DNA of 64,000 nucleotides from Virgisporangium aurantiacum (GTDB taxonomy: Bacteria; Actinomycetota; Actinomycetes; Mycobacteriales; Micromonosporaceae), in assembly GCF_016863635.1 (NCBI RefSeq), contig NZ_BOPG01000029.1, positions 1 to 64,000 on the forward strand, written 5' to 3'. The position numbers and the translations under genes are program-made. This document shows positions 33,022 to 41,479 of this stretch, piece by piece; position 1 is the first letter of the stretch, and each line of letters opens with the position of its first letter. The notes beneath the pieces were generated by a model that saw only the letters and a program-made list of their open reading frames with translations, made no database searches and was not told where the DNA came from.

Positions 33022-34269
33022 TCACACCGACCATTGCGCGACATCCGTGTCCAGGCGCACGGTGAACTCCACGGCGGTGACGGCCGCGCGCGCCGCGCGG
33101 ATCGCCTCGTCCGCGGTCGACCCGTGTGCCCGCGCGTAACTCAGCCGCGAGTCCGACGAGTCCAGGGGCGTCACCCGGTCGCCCGGCGCGACCTCCACCA
33201 CGACCTCGTCGACCACCCCGGCGACCGGGGCGGGCACCGACACGTCGGCGAGGACCCCGCCGACAGCCGAGCCCGCGTACCAGATCGCGGCGTACCGCCG
33301 CGGTGTGTCGGTCAGTGCGGTGCGGATCTCGTCCAGCAGACCGGTGGCGCCGAGCACCTGTCGCACCGTCAGCGTCACGAGGTCGACGCCGAGCGCGTCG
33401 TGGACGAGGTACGGCAACCGGTCGCCGCCGAGCCGGGTATGCGTCTCGATGAGGCGTGGCCCGTCGGCGGTGAGGACGATCTCGGTGTGCGTCGGCCCGA
33501 ACGAGATCTCCAGCGCGTCGAGCACCCGGCCGACGTAGCGCGCCACCGCGTCACGGTCCTGTGTGGACAGTGGCGCCGGCAGCACGTGACCGATCTCCAC
33601 GTGTCCGCGGACGGAGGAGTACTTGCGGGTCACGCACACGACTTCGTGCTCCCCGTTCTCGGAGAACGCCTCGACGCTGTACTGCGGCCCCTCGTGGAGC
33701 CGTTCGACCATGGCGCCGCCGCGGGTCCACGCGCTCTCCGCCGCGGCGTGTCGCAGCGCCGTCGCCAGGTCGTCGGCGCCGGTGAGCCGGCTGATCCCGA
33801 TGCTTCCGGCCCCGACGGCCGGTTTGAGGACGGCCGGGTAGCCGTGCCGGTCGAGGAACCCGCGCAGCTCGGCGACCGAACCCACGAGCGCGTACGGGGT
33901 GTCGTCGACTCCGGTCTCGGCGAGCCGGGCCCGCATGGAGGGTTTGTGGTGCACCCACCCGACGGTGCGGCTGCTGTGCATGGCCAGGCCGAGGTGCGCA
34001 CCGATCGCGGCGGCGCGGTCCTGGTCGCGCTCGGCGAACGACGCGATGTGGGTGAAGGGGTCGGCGGCGTGCAGCGTCGTCGCGAGATCGAGCCACGTCA
34101 CCATCGGCGCGTCGGGTGGCAGGCCGATCACCGCGGCGTTGGCCGTCGGGTCCCGGAGCTTGGGGACGATCGGCAGTTGGCACATCACGGTCGTGCGCGC
34201 CCCGCCGGTACTGCGCAGCAGGCCGGGCAGCTCCATGCCGCCGCCGACAACCAGAACGTGCGCGCTCAC
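33022..34269 (-). CDS. ATP-grasp ligase 1 of the biosynthetic cluster
   Basis: A 415-residue ATP-grasp protein, the fold that activates a carboxylate as acyl phosphate and joins it to an amine. Recognisable parts: YPAVLKPAVGAGSIGI (ATP-binding Lys), MVERLHEGPQYSVEAF, and the metal-binding end ETHTRLGGDRLPYLV. The C-terminal 70 residues resemble the extra domain of L-amino-acid ligases. GTG 34269 begins the Rossmann-like pre-ATP-grasp domain. It is the last gene of a leftward operon (carrier protein, adenylation protein, MFS). In this setting it probably forms an amide bond between amino acids of the product; substrate not known. Confidence 0.88.
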   Translation of the reverse strand: MSAHVLVVGGGMELPGLLRSTGGARTTVMCQLPIVPKLRDPTANAAVIGLPPDAPMVTWLDLATTLHAADPFTHIASFAERDQDRAAAIGAHLGLAMHSSRTVGWVHHKPSMRARLAETGVDDTPYALVGSVAELRGFLDRHGYPAVLKPAVGAGSIGISRLTGADDLATALRHAAAESAWTRGGAMVERLHEGPQYSVEAFSENGEHEVVCVTRKYSSVRGHVEIGHVLPAPLSTQDRDAVARYVGRVLDALEISFGPTHTEIVLTADGPRLIETHTRLGGDRLPYLVHDALGVDLVTLTVRQVLGATGLLDEIRTALTDTPRRYAAIWYAGSAVGGVLADVSVPAPVAGVVDEVVVEVAPGDRVTPLDSSDSRLSYARAHGSTADEAIRAARAAVTAVEFTVRLDTDVAQWSV

Positions 34270-34333
34270 GCTGATCTACCTTTCAACACAGAAAGAACAT
34301 TGCGGTGTGAGCGTTGGAGCGAAGCGGAAGCGC

Positions 34334-35584
34334 TCACACCGCCCTCCCGCGGAGAACCGTTGTCAGAACGAGGAACCCGGCGGCCGCGGCGACGAGGACC
34401 GCCGCCAGCGCCAGCCAGCCGGCCGCGCCGAGACCCAGCACCAGGGCGGTCATCAGCACCGGGCCCAGCACCCGTTGAATGGCGTAACCGAGGCCGAACA
34501 CACTGAGGTAGTCGGCGCCACGGTCGGCCGGCGCGACCGTGTACGAGACCTCCCAGGCGGCGATCGTGTGCAGGTTCTCCCCGACGGTCAGCAGCACGGC
34601 GATCGCGAGGCAGCCCGCCGCCAGCGCGGCGACCCCCGCACCGGCGTCGGCCAGTCGCTCGACGCCGATCCCGGCCACACAGGCGAGTACCAGGAACGCC
34701 ACCGAGACGACCAGCCCCCGGCGGGGCCGCTGGGTGAGCCGCCGCATCCGGCCGAACACCAGTTGCAGCACCACGCTGAGACCGGTGTTGACGGCCATGG
34801 CCACCGACGCCACCACCGGTGAGAGGCCCAGCGTCGTGACCGTCCACAGAGGAAGGAGGATGAACAGGACCGAGTCGTGCAACAGCAGGACGCCGTTGGC
34901 GACGGTCAACCCGAGGAACGCGGGCTCGCGCAGCGCCGGCCGGGACCGCGGCTCGGCGGTCGACTCTTGCTCCGGTGGCGGCGCGGCGGCGGCCACGTCG
35001 TGACGCATCGAGAAGACCACGACCGCCAGGACCGCGAACGTGACCCCGTTGAACGCGAGCAGCGCCGCCACCGCCCAGCCCGGCGCGATGGTCAGGGCGA
35101 GACCGGCGAGCAGCGTGCCGGCACCGAGCGCCGCGTTGCGCGCCGCCATCACCAGCGACATGAGCCGCACCCGGGAGTCGGACCCGAACAGCCGCCCCAC
35201 CAGCGCCTGCTGCAGCGGCGGGGTGGTGGTCTCCAGCCCGATCACCGCCCAGGTGAGCACGAGGAACGCCGCGAACCCGGTGGCCAGCGGGTAGACCAGA
35301 TACAGCGCCGCGCGCAGCACGAGCAGGCACACGTAGACCCGGGTCAGCCCGTGGCGGTCGGCCAGCCGGCCGGAGACGAGCGGGGTGAAGATCGCCAGCA
35401 CCGCACCGGCGGACAGGGCCACCGCCACCGACGCGGCCGAGAACCCGCGCACGGTGACGAAGTACAGGATCGCCCCGGCCGCCGCGATTCCGGTGCCGAG
35501 CGAGTCGACGGCCGCACCGGCCACGAACCGGCGCATCAGTTGCGCCGGGCGGCGTCCGGCCGGCGCCTCGGCCACGACGGTCAT
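34334..35584 (-). CDS. MFS exporter of the biosynthetic cluster
   Basis: A 416-residue major facilitator superfamily protein with about 12 hydrophobic helices and a charged central loop (PPPEQESTAEPRS). The loop between helices 2 and 3 has VSGRLADRHGLTRVY, the usual MFS G-x3-D-R signature. ATG 35584 overlaps the adenylation gene stop by 4 bp, so it is in the same operon. Likely exports the finished metabolite and gives self-resistance, by context. Confidence 0.88.
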   Translation of the reverse strand: MTVVAEAPAGRRPAQLMRRFVAGAAVDSLGTGIAAAGAILYFVTVRGFSAASVAVALSAGAVLAIFTPLVSGRLADRHGLTRVYVCLLVLRAALYLVYPLATGFAAFLVLTWAVIGLETTTPPLQQALVGRLFGSDSRVRLMSLVMAARNAALGAGTLLAGLALTIAPGWAVAALLAFNGVTFAVLAVVVFSMRHDVAAAAPPPEQESTAEPRSRPALREPAFLGLTVANGVLLLHDSVLFILLPLWTVTTLGLSPVVASVAMAVNTGLSVVLQLVFGRMRRLTQRPRRGLVVSVAFLVLACVAGIGVERLADAGAGVAALAAGCLAIAVLLTVGENLHTIAAWEVSYTVAPADRGADYLSVFGLGYAIQRVLGPVLMTALVLGLGAAGWLALAAVLVAAAAGFLVLTTVLRGRAV

Positions 35585-37062
35585 GTTCGCACCGGCCCGT
35601 CGACGAGGGCGGTCAGTGCCGCCCGGTCGACCTTGCCGCGCGCGTCGACCGGCATGCGGTCGAGCTCCCGGACCCGGTCGGGCAGCTGTTCCGGCGCCAG
35701 CCGGTCGAGCAGCACGGTCCGCAGCGCGCGCGGGTCGACGGGTGCCGCCGTCGTGTAGAACAGCACGATCCGTTCGCCCGCGCCGCATACGGCGACGGCG
35801 GTGACGACGCCCGGATAGCGCAGCGCCGCGGCCGCGACGTCGGGCAACGAGACCTTGACCCCGCGCCGTTTCACCATGTGGTCGACGCGTCCGACGATCT
35901 CGATGAGCCCGTCGCGGGTGCGGCGGGCCAGGTCGCCGGTGCGCAGCCGGCGCCGGCCCGCGGTGTCGTGGTCGAAGACCGTCGTGCCGCCGACGGCCCG
36001 CAGGTAGCCCAGCGCGAGATCGTCGGAGACCAGGCACAGTTCGGTGGCCGCACCGTCCACTGTGGGCAGTAGTTCCACGGCGGCGCCGGGAATCGGGCGC
36101 CCGACGGGAACGGTGACGGCATCGGCGTCCACATCGGCGTCCACAGTGGACCCGACGGTGTGGCAGAGCTTGATGACGGTGGACTCGGTGGGCCCGTAGA
36201 GGTTGAGCACCGTGGGCTCCGGTGCCACCGCCCGCCACCGCTCCAGCAACGCCACCGGGAACGGCTCACCCGACACCAGGAGCAGCCGCAACCGGTCGAG
36301 CCGGGGCGCGCCGGGGCGCGCCAGCGCCTCGACGAGCATGGCCAGCCGCGACGGCAACAGGCACAGCACCGTCGGCCGGAGGTCAGCAAGCCGCCGGAGC
36401 AGCGCGCCGCCGGTGGCGAGGGCGGCCGGCTCCACCACGGCCACGGTCGCGCCGGCCACCACGGCGCCGAGAGTCTCCTTGAAGGAGAAGTCGAACCACG
36501 GGTCGGCGGTGTTCGCCAGCACGTCGTCGCCGGTGAGCGCGAGGTGGTCGCGCTGCCAGGCGAGGTAGCGCGCGAGCGCCGGCCCGGACCCGCGGACCGT
36601 CTTCGCCGCACCGGTGGTTCCGGAGGTGGTGAGCAGGTATCCGCAGTCGGGGTCCGCGACGCCGGCCGGCGGAGCACCGGGCCCCTCGCCGTGCCACCAC
36701 CCCGGGGCCGCACCCTCGAAAATCATCGTCTCGACGCCGGCGTCACGGCAGGCCGCCGCGGCGTCGACCGCCGGGTCGACGGGGAAGAACGGCCGGCCCG
36801 CGCGGACGCACGCCACCATCGCGGTGAGCGCGGCCGCTCCGCGCGGCAGCGCGACGGCGACCGGTTCGGACCGGCCGGCGGACCCGCTGGCGGACCCGCT
36901 GGCAGACCCGCTGGCAAGGCGATCGGCCAGCGCGGCCGACCGGCTGTCGAGCTCGGCGTAGGTGGTCGCCCGCCCCGACTCCACGATCGCCGGGCGGCCG
37001 GGATCGGCCTGCCGGAGGGCGTCGGTGAGGAGGTCGGCCAGGTCACTGTCCATCATGGACAC
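35581..37062 (-). CDS. Stand-alone NRPS adenylation protein
   Basis: A 493-residue adenylate-forming enzyme that activates an acid as acyl-AMP and loads it on a carrier protein. Core motifs: A3 LTTSGTTGAAK, A5 NLYGPTEST, A7 RTGDLA, A8 GRVDHMVKRRGVKV and A10 Lys in DARGKVDRAAL. No condensation or carrier domain is attached; its partner is the carrier protein encoded just upstream (GTG 37062 starts directly after that stop). Residues 51-63 are a SGSASGSASGSAG repeat from a 12-bp DNA repeat. The start overlaps a 15-bp palindrome shared with the thioesterase start. Substrate cannot be read reliably by eye. Confidence 0.9.
   Translation of the reverse strand: MSMMDSDLADLLTDALRQADPGRPAIVESGRATTYAELDSRSAALADRLASGSASGSASGSAGRSEPVAVALPRGAAALTAMVACVRAGRPFFPVDPAVDAAAACRDAGVETMIFEGAAPGWWHGEGPGAPPAGVADPDCGYLLTTSGTTGAAKTVRGSGPALARYLAWQRDHLALTGDDVLANTADPWFDFSFKETLGAVVAGATVAVVEPAALATGGALLRRLADLRPTVLCLLPSRLAMLVEALARPGAPRLDRLRLLLVSGEPFPVALLERWRAVAPEPTVLNLYGPTESTVIKLCHTVGSTVDADVDADAVTVPVGRPIPGAAVELLPTVDGAATELCLVSDDLALGYLRAVGGTTVFDHDTAGRRRLRTGDLARRTRDGLIEIVGRVDHMVKRRGVKVSLPDVAAAALRYPGVVTAVAVCGAGERIVLFYTTAAPVDPRALRTVLLDRLAPEQLPDRVRELDRMPVDARGKVDRAALTALVDGPVRT
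36877..36912. repeat. 12-bp tandem repeat in the adenylation gene
   Basis: Three copies of GGC(G/A)GACCCGCT encode an SGSA linker on the minus strand; probably slipped-strand expansion of a flexible loop. Confidence 0.75.
37047..37061. promoter_or_regulatory. 15-bp palindrome at the adenylation gene start
   Basis: TGTCCATCATGGACA covers the second base of the start codon onward. The identical 15 bases sit at the same place at the thioesterase start (46038-46052). It is a perfect palindrome apart from the central base and fits the GTCCA-N3-TGGAC pattern. Operator or shared initiation region. Confidence 0.45.
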
Positions 37063-37632
37063 TCAGTCCACCGGCTCTTCCGTCAGCAGCACCTCGGGGC
37101 CGGGGGAGTGGGTGATCCGCACGACCCGGTCGTGCCGCCGGAGCGCCACCCCGGGACCGGTATCGCCCACCACCCGCTCGCACCCGCCGTTGCCCCGGGC
37201 CCGGCGCAGTTCCGCGATCCGCGCGGCGCCGCCGATCGGCGGACCCGCCGTGGCACCCAGCGGAGCGAACCGGACGGTCGCGTCCGGTGGGAGCAGGGAG
37301 CCGGCCGCGGCGGGGCCGAGGTCGGCCAGCGCGGTGGCGAACGCGTCGAGGCTCCACACCCGGTCGCCGGCCTGCTGGCGCAGGTCGGTCAACCGCTCGG
37401 CCAGGCTCCGCAGGTAGCCGGCCAGTTCGTCGGGCGTGGGCGCCAGGTACAGGTCGCGCAGTTCGAGGGGCAGGCCGGTGCGGTCGGCGAGGTCGGCGAC
37501 GATCGCGGCACCGAGCAGCGAGTTGCCACCCAGGTCGAAGAAGAAGTCGTCGGTGCCGGTGACGGGGTGCCCGTCGAGCCGGCGGCTCCACGCGGCAGCC
37601 ACCTCCGCCGCGTCGACGGTAATTGCCAACAC
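37063..37632 (-). CDS. Stand-alone carrier protein with C-terminal extension
   Basis: A 189-residue protein. Residues 1-80 form a peptidyl carrier domain with the phosphopantetheine Ser in DLGGNSLL. About 110 further residues follow (LPPDATVRFAPLGATAG, then a Cys-containing stretch), matching no domain I know; they may dock to a partner or accept an acyl group. GTG 37632 follows GGAATCACT. It is the first gene of the leftward operon, directly followed by the adenylation protein. The tethered amino acid could be the substrate of an oxygenase or transferase in the cluster. Confidence 0.8.
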   Translation of the reverse strand: MLAITVDAAEVAAAWSRRLDGHPVTGTDDFFFDLGGNSLLGAAIVADLADRTGLPLELRDLYLAPTPDELAGYLRSLAERLTDLRQQAGDRVWSLDAFATALADLGPAAAGSLLPPDATVRFAPLGATAGPPIGGAARIAELRRARGNGGCERVVGDTGPGVALRRHDRVVRITHSPGPEVLLTEEPVD

Positions 37633-37948
37633 AGTGATTCCGATCGTTCGGGAATGGCCGTTCGAATTGACGGGTGGCCGCCACCGTACCCGACGAATGA
37701 ATGCGACGGTAGTGACGATTGCAGTGGCGTCGGCCAATGATCAACGAGGTCGCAAGACGTTTACGGAAAACTGACACCGGACGTGACAGGGTTGATCCGC
37801 AACGCCTTGGATACCTGAATGCCGGGAAATTTACAGCACCGTGTCGAGGCCTTGGCGCGGTGTTAGGCTTCGCCGGCCCGCCGTATCCCGTGCACATTGC
37901 TGTGCATTCTTTGCGTCAATTAATTTACAGCGGGGGAATCGGAGAACT
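37633..37948. promoter_or_regulatory. Divergent promoter region of the biosynthetic cluster
   Basis: The 316-bp spacer separates the leftward and rightward operons and is clearly less GC-rich than its surroundings. It holds ATTCC-N8-GGGAAT close to the carrier gene and an AT-rich end (CAATTAATTTACAG) before GGAGAACT, the ribosome-binding site of the rightward operon. No gene seen. Both operons should start here. Confidence 0.5.
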
Positions 37949-38797
37949 GTGACCGCGGGTGAATTCCACGAGCTCGTCAATTGCGTGTGGCGTGGAGCAA
38001 TCGACATTCATGTGCACGCCGGACCCGACCCGGTGGCCGACCGGCGTTTCGACGCCTACGAGATGGCCGTCGCGGCCCGCGACGCCGGGTTGCGGGCGGT
38101 GATCTTCAAGAGCCACGAGTACCCGACGGTGCCGGTGGCCTGCCTGCTCAACCGGCTGGTGCCGGACTTCACCGTGTTCGGGGCCATCTCCCTCGACAAC
38201 GAGGTGGGCGGGCTCAACCCGGTGGCGTTGGAGGCCTCGGCGAAGATGGGCGCGGCCAAGGTGTGGATGCCCACGTACGCGGCCGACCACTGGAGCACCA
38301 CGTACTACGGGAAGCCCGGAATTGGGGTTCTGGACGACAAGGGCGCGCTGGTGCCGGTCGTCCACGACATCCTCGACCTCGTCGAGCAGTACGACATGGT
38401 CCTCGGCACCGGTCATCTGTCCACAGTGGAGCAACTCGAGCTGGTGTCGGTGGCGCGCAAGCGCGACCTCAAGACCGTCGTGACGCACGCCGACATGTGG
38501 ATCCCGGTGGAGGCGCAGGTGGCGATGGCACGCCAGGGCGCCTTCATCGAGCACGCCGCGGTCGGCTGCATGCCCGCGTCGTTCGGGTGGAGCTTCGATC
38601 AGGTGGCCGAGGCGGTGCGGGCCACCGGTCCCGGCGCCTCGATCCTGTCGACGGACCTCGGCCAGACCGACAACCCGGCACCCGCCGAGGGCATGCGCAT
38701 GTTCATCGCGGCGATGCTCCGGGCGGGGTTCACGAAGGACGAGGTGGAACTGATGGTCAAGGTAAATCCCGGACGCCTGCTCGGTCTGGGCGATTGA
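37949..38797 (+). CDS. DUF6282/amidohydrolase-like protein
   Basis: A 282-residue protein with amidohydrolase-like metal motifs: IDIHVHAGPDP near residue 20, FKSHEYPT, GTGHLSTVEQ, VVTHADMW and a late LSTDLGQTDNP. These His and Asp positions fit a metal-dependent TIM-barrel hydrolase, and the pattern matches DUF6282 proteins, whose activity is not established. GTG 37949 follows GGAG. It begins the rightward operon and lies next to the KamA-like gene. It could hydrolyse or decarboxylate a cyclic or amide intermediate. Confidence 0.75.
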   Translation: MTAGEFHELVNCVWRGAIDIHVHAGPDPVADRRFDAYEMAVAARDAGLRAVIFKSHEYPTVPVACLLNRLVPDFTVFGAISLDNEVGGLNPVALEASAKMGAAKVWMPTYAADHWSTTYYGKPGIGVLDDKGALVPVVHDILDLVEQYDMVLGTGHLSTVEQLELVSVARKRDLKTVVTHADMWIPVEAQVAMARQGAFIEHAAVGCMPASFGWSFDQVAEAVRATGPGASILSTDLGQTDNPAPAEGMRMFIAAMLRAGFTKDEVELMVKVNPGRLLGLGD

Positions 38798-38808
38798 GAG
38801 CGGAAACG

Positions 38809-40080
38809 GTGACACGGACCTGGCGCGGGACCCGCCTCGCCGACCTCGCGGCCGAACGCGGGCTCGACGAGGCGTACCGGCACGAGATCCGCGTGGTCGC
38901 CTCGGTGCTGCCGTTCAAGGTCGACCGGTACGTGGTCGACGAGCTGATCGACTGGTCGGCGGTGCCCGACGACCCGATCTTCCGGCTGACGTTCCCGGCC
39001 CGCGGCATGCTGCCCGACGACGTCTACGAGCCGGTGTCGAAGCTGATCCGCGACGGCGCCGGCGAGCGGGAGGTGCGGGCGGCGGTGACCGACCTGCGGC
39101 GGCGGCTCAACCCGCACCCGTCGGGCCAGGCCGACAACGTGCCGCTGCTGAACGGCGACCCGGTCGGCGGGCTCCAGCACAAGTACCGGCACACCGTGCT
39201 GGTGTTCCCGTCGCCGGGCCAGACCTGCCACTCCTACTGCGGCTACTGCTTCCGCTGGGCCCAGTTCGTCGGCGAGCCCGGCCTGCGCTTCGCCAGTTCC
39301 CGCCCCGAGGACATGGTGACGTATCTACGTCGGCACCCGGAGGTCACCGACGTGCTGCTGACCGGCGGCGACCCGCTGGTGATGTCGACGCCCGTGCTGC
39401 GCCGCTGGATCGACCCGCTGCTCGACATCGGGCACGTGTCCACCATCCGCATCGGCACCAAGGCGCTCGCGTACGCGCCGAGCCGCGTCACCGACGATCC
39501 GACGTTGCTGCACCTCGTCGAGCGGTGCGTGCGGGCCGGCCGGCAGGTGGCCGTGATGATGCACGTCTCGCACGCCCGCGAGCTGGCGACGGACTCCGCC
39601 CGACGGGCGATCGCGCTGCTGCGCGGGGCCGGGGCGACGCTGCGGGCGCAGGCGCCGATCATCCGGCACGTCAACGACGATCCCGCCGCGTGGGCCGACA
39701 TGTGGCAGGCGATGGTGTCGCTGGGCATCGCGCCGTACTACTCATTCGTCGAGCGCGACACCGGCGCGATGGCGTGGTTCGAGGTGCCGCTGGCGCGGGC
39801 GCTCGCGGTCCACACCGAGGCGCAGCGCCGGGTCGGCGGCCTGGCCCGCACCGCGCGGGGGCCGGTCATGTCGGCCACGCCGGGAAAGATCGTGATCGAC
39901 GGGGAGACGACCGTCGGCGGCGAGCGGGTGTTCGTCCTGCGGATGCTACAGGCGCGCGACCCGGCGCTGACCGGTCGCGTCTTCTTCGCCCACCACAGTG
40001 CCGACGCCACCTGGATCGACGGGCTACGTCCCGCGTTCGCCCCGCACTGGCCCTGGGAAACCACTGGAGGATCAGAATGA
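38809..40080 (+). CDS. KamA-family radical SAM/PLP enzyme (aminomutase-like)
   Basis: A 423-residue protein of the lysine 2,3-aminomutase family, which moves an alpha-amino group to the beta carbon using SAM and PLP. The 4Fe-4S motif is CHSYCGYC (Cys-x3-Cys-x2-Cys), with LLTGGDPL next and a probable PLP Lys in SATPGK. Key substrate residues of lysine aminomutase look replaced: CRYCFRR-type Arg residues become G and W (CGYCFRWAQF), the QCDL Asp region reads VERD, and the Asp before PGGGGK is Ser. A substrate other than lysine is therefore likely. GTG 38809 follows AGAGCGGAAA. Overlaps the cupin gene by 4 bp. Confidence 0.85.
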   Translation: MTRTWRGTRLADLAAERGLDEAYRHEIRVVASVLPFKVDRYVVDELIDWSAVPDDPIFRLTFPARGMLPDDVYEPVSKLIRDGAGEREVRAAVTDLRRRLNPHPSGQADNVPLLNGDPVGGLQHKYRHTVLVFPSPGQTCHSYCGYCFRWAQFVGEPGLRFASSRPEDMVTYLRRHPEVTDVLLTGGDPLVMSTPVLRRWIDPLLDIGHVSTIRIGTKALAYAPSRVTDDPTLLHLVERCVRAGRQVAVMMHVSHARELATDSARRAIALLRGAGATLRAQAPIIRHVNDDPAAWADMWQAMVSLGIAPYYSFVERDTGAMAWFEVPLARALAVHTEAQRRVGGLARTARGPVMSATPGKIVIDGETTVGGERVFVLRMLQARDPALTGRVFFAHHSADATWIDGLRPAFAPHWPWETTGGSE

Positions 40081-40400
40081 GCACGCCGCAGTCCGGTCTG
40101 CAACCGCCGTGGAACATGCTCGACCGTCCGTCCGGCGCGAAGCTCGGCATCGTCGACCTGCCGGCGACCTTCACGCTGGCGCGGATCCACGTGCCGGTCG
40201 GCGTCACCACCGCGGAGGACCACCACGAGGTGCGCGAGGTCTGGCTCGTCCAGTCCGGCACGGGCGTCCTCGCGCTCGACGGGGTGAAGCAGCGGATCTC
40301 CGCCGGCGACACGCTGTTCTACGACAGCTTCCACCGTCACCAGCTCCACAACGACGGCACCGAACCGGTCGACATCATCTCGATCTGGTGGCAGCCGTGA
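40077..40400 (+). CDS. Small cupin protein, candidate N-N bond forming half
   Basis: A 107-residue single-domain cupin. Metal-binding motif 1 is DHHEVREVW (His, His, Glu) and motif 2 is FHRHQLHN. It overlaps the KamA-like gene before and the flavin monooxygenase after (ATGA, GTGA). In s56-p1 biosynthesis (Spb40) a zinc cupin domain fused to a MetRS-like domain forms the hydrazine N-N bond from N-hydroxylysine and glycine. Here a cupin of similar size is separate, with the N-monooxygenase and MetRS-like genes two and three genes downstream. The assignment to N-N bond formation is inference from that gene set. Confidence 0.7.
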   Translation: MSTPQSGLQPPWNMLDRPSGAKLGIVDLPATFTLARIHVPVGVTTAEDHHEVREVWLVQSGTGVLALDGVKQRISAGDTLFYDSFHRHQLHNDGTEPVDIISIWWQP

Positions 40401-41479
40401 GCGCGACACCGGCGTTGAGCGTCATGTTCTTCGCCAGCGACGCCACCGCACCCGGCGCGGACCGGTACGCGCTCGTCCGCGACGCGTCCGTTCTCGCCGA
40501 CGACCTGGGCTACCAGGCGGTGTGGCTGCCCGAGCGGCACTTCGACCCGTTCGGCGGGCTGTTCCCCAACCCGTCGGTGCTCGCGGCGGCGGTGGCCGCG
40601 CTGACCCGGCGGTGCCACATCCGCGCCGGCAGCGTCGTCGCACCGTTGCACGACCCGCTGCGCATCGTCGAGGAATGGTCCATTGTGGACAATCTCGCCG
40701 GGCCGGGCCGCGTCGGCCTGTCGATCGGGTCGGGGTGGAACACCAACGACTTCGTGCTGGCGCCCGACCGGTACGAGGGCCGCGTCGAACGGTCGCGGGC
40801 CGCGGTGGACGAGCTCCGCGTCCTGTGGTCGGGGGGCCGTGTCGAGCGCGTGAACGGCTCGGGCCGCACGGTCTCCGTGGTGACCCAGCCGCGTCCGGCG
40901 TCGGCCGAGCTGCCGCTGTGGCTGACCGCCTCCGGCAACCCGGAGACGTTCGCGGCGGCCGGACGGCTCGGAACGAACGTCCTGACGCACCTGCTCGGCC
41001 ACGGCTTCGACGAGCTGTCCGGAAAGATCGGTGTCTACCGGGACGCCCGGGCGGCGGCCGGCCACGACCCGGCCACCGGCCAGGTGACGCTCATGCTGCA
41101 CGCCGCCCTCGTCGAGGGTGACCCGGTCGGTGTCGCCGGATACCCGCCGCTGCGCGACTACCTGAAGTCGGCGCTGCGGCTGGAGATGCGCGCCTCGGCG
41201 GGTGGCGGGGCGGTCAGCGGCGGGCGCCGCGTCGCGCTGCCGGACCTGCCGGAGGCGCTGATCGACGAGTTGATCGACGAGCGGGCGCGCCGGTTCTGCA
41301 CCGAGGCGAGCCTGATCGGTTCGGCGTCCGACTGCCGCCGGATGCTCGCCCGGGTGGCGGCGGCCGGCGTCGACGAGGTCGCGTGCCTGGTCGACTTCGG
41401 TCCTCCCGCTACCGAGGTGAGCGGGACTCTGCGTGGCCTGGCCGAAATCATGGCCGGGGCCGGGAGTGCGGCCCGGTGA
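40397..41479 (+). CDS. LLM-class flavin monooxygenase (MupA/Atu3640 type)
   Basis: A 360-residue luciferase-like monooxygenase of the type found in natural-product clusters: FFASDA near the start, WLPERHFDPFGGLFPNPSV in pieces PERHF and NPSVLAAA, then GSVVAPLHDPLRIVEEW and GSGWNTNDF. Such enzymes use FMNH2 and O2 to hydroxylate carrier-bound or free amino acids. In the operon it overlaps both neighbours by 4 bp. It may hydroxylate the carrier-bound amino acid or the hydrazine product. One GTCCA-N3-TGGAC palindrome lies inside (40678-40690). Confidence 0.88.
   Translation: MSATPALSVMFFASDATAPGADRYALVRDASVLADDLGYQAVWLPERHFDPFGGLFPNPSVLAAAVAALTRRCHIRAGSVVAPLHDPLRIVEEWSIVDNLAGPGRVGLSIGSGWNTNDFVLAPDRYEGRVERSRAAVDELRVLWSGGRVERVNGSGRTVSVVTQPRPASAELPLWLTASGNPETFAAAGRLGTNVLTHLLGHGFDELSGKIGVYRDARAAAGHDPATGQVTLMLHAALVEGDPVGVAGYPPLRDYLKSALRLEMRASAGGGAVSGGRRVALPDLPEALIDELIDERARRFCTEASLIGSASDCRRMLARVAAAGVDEVACLVDFGPPATEVSGTLRGLAEIMAGAGSAAR

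Noticed and set aside
35585..36238. N-terminal extension of the MFS frame
   Set aside because: It is an antisense-like reading of the adenylation gene; ATG 35584 overlaps the adenylation stop and starts the first helix.
34266..37062. Possible insertion or phage remnant because of many repeats in the cluster
   Set aside because: The repeats are short in-frame linker expansions and palindromes; no transposase, integrase or attachment site was seen.
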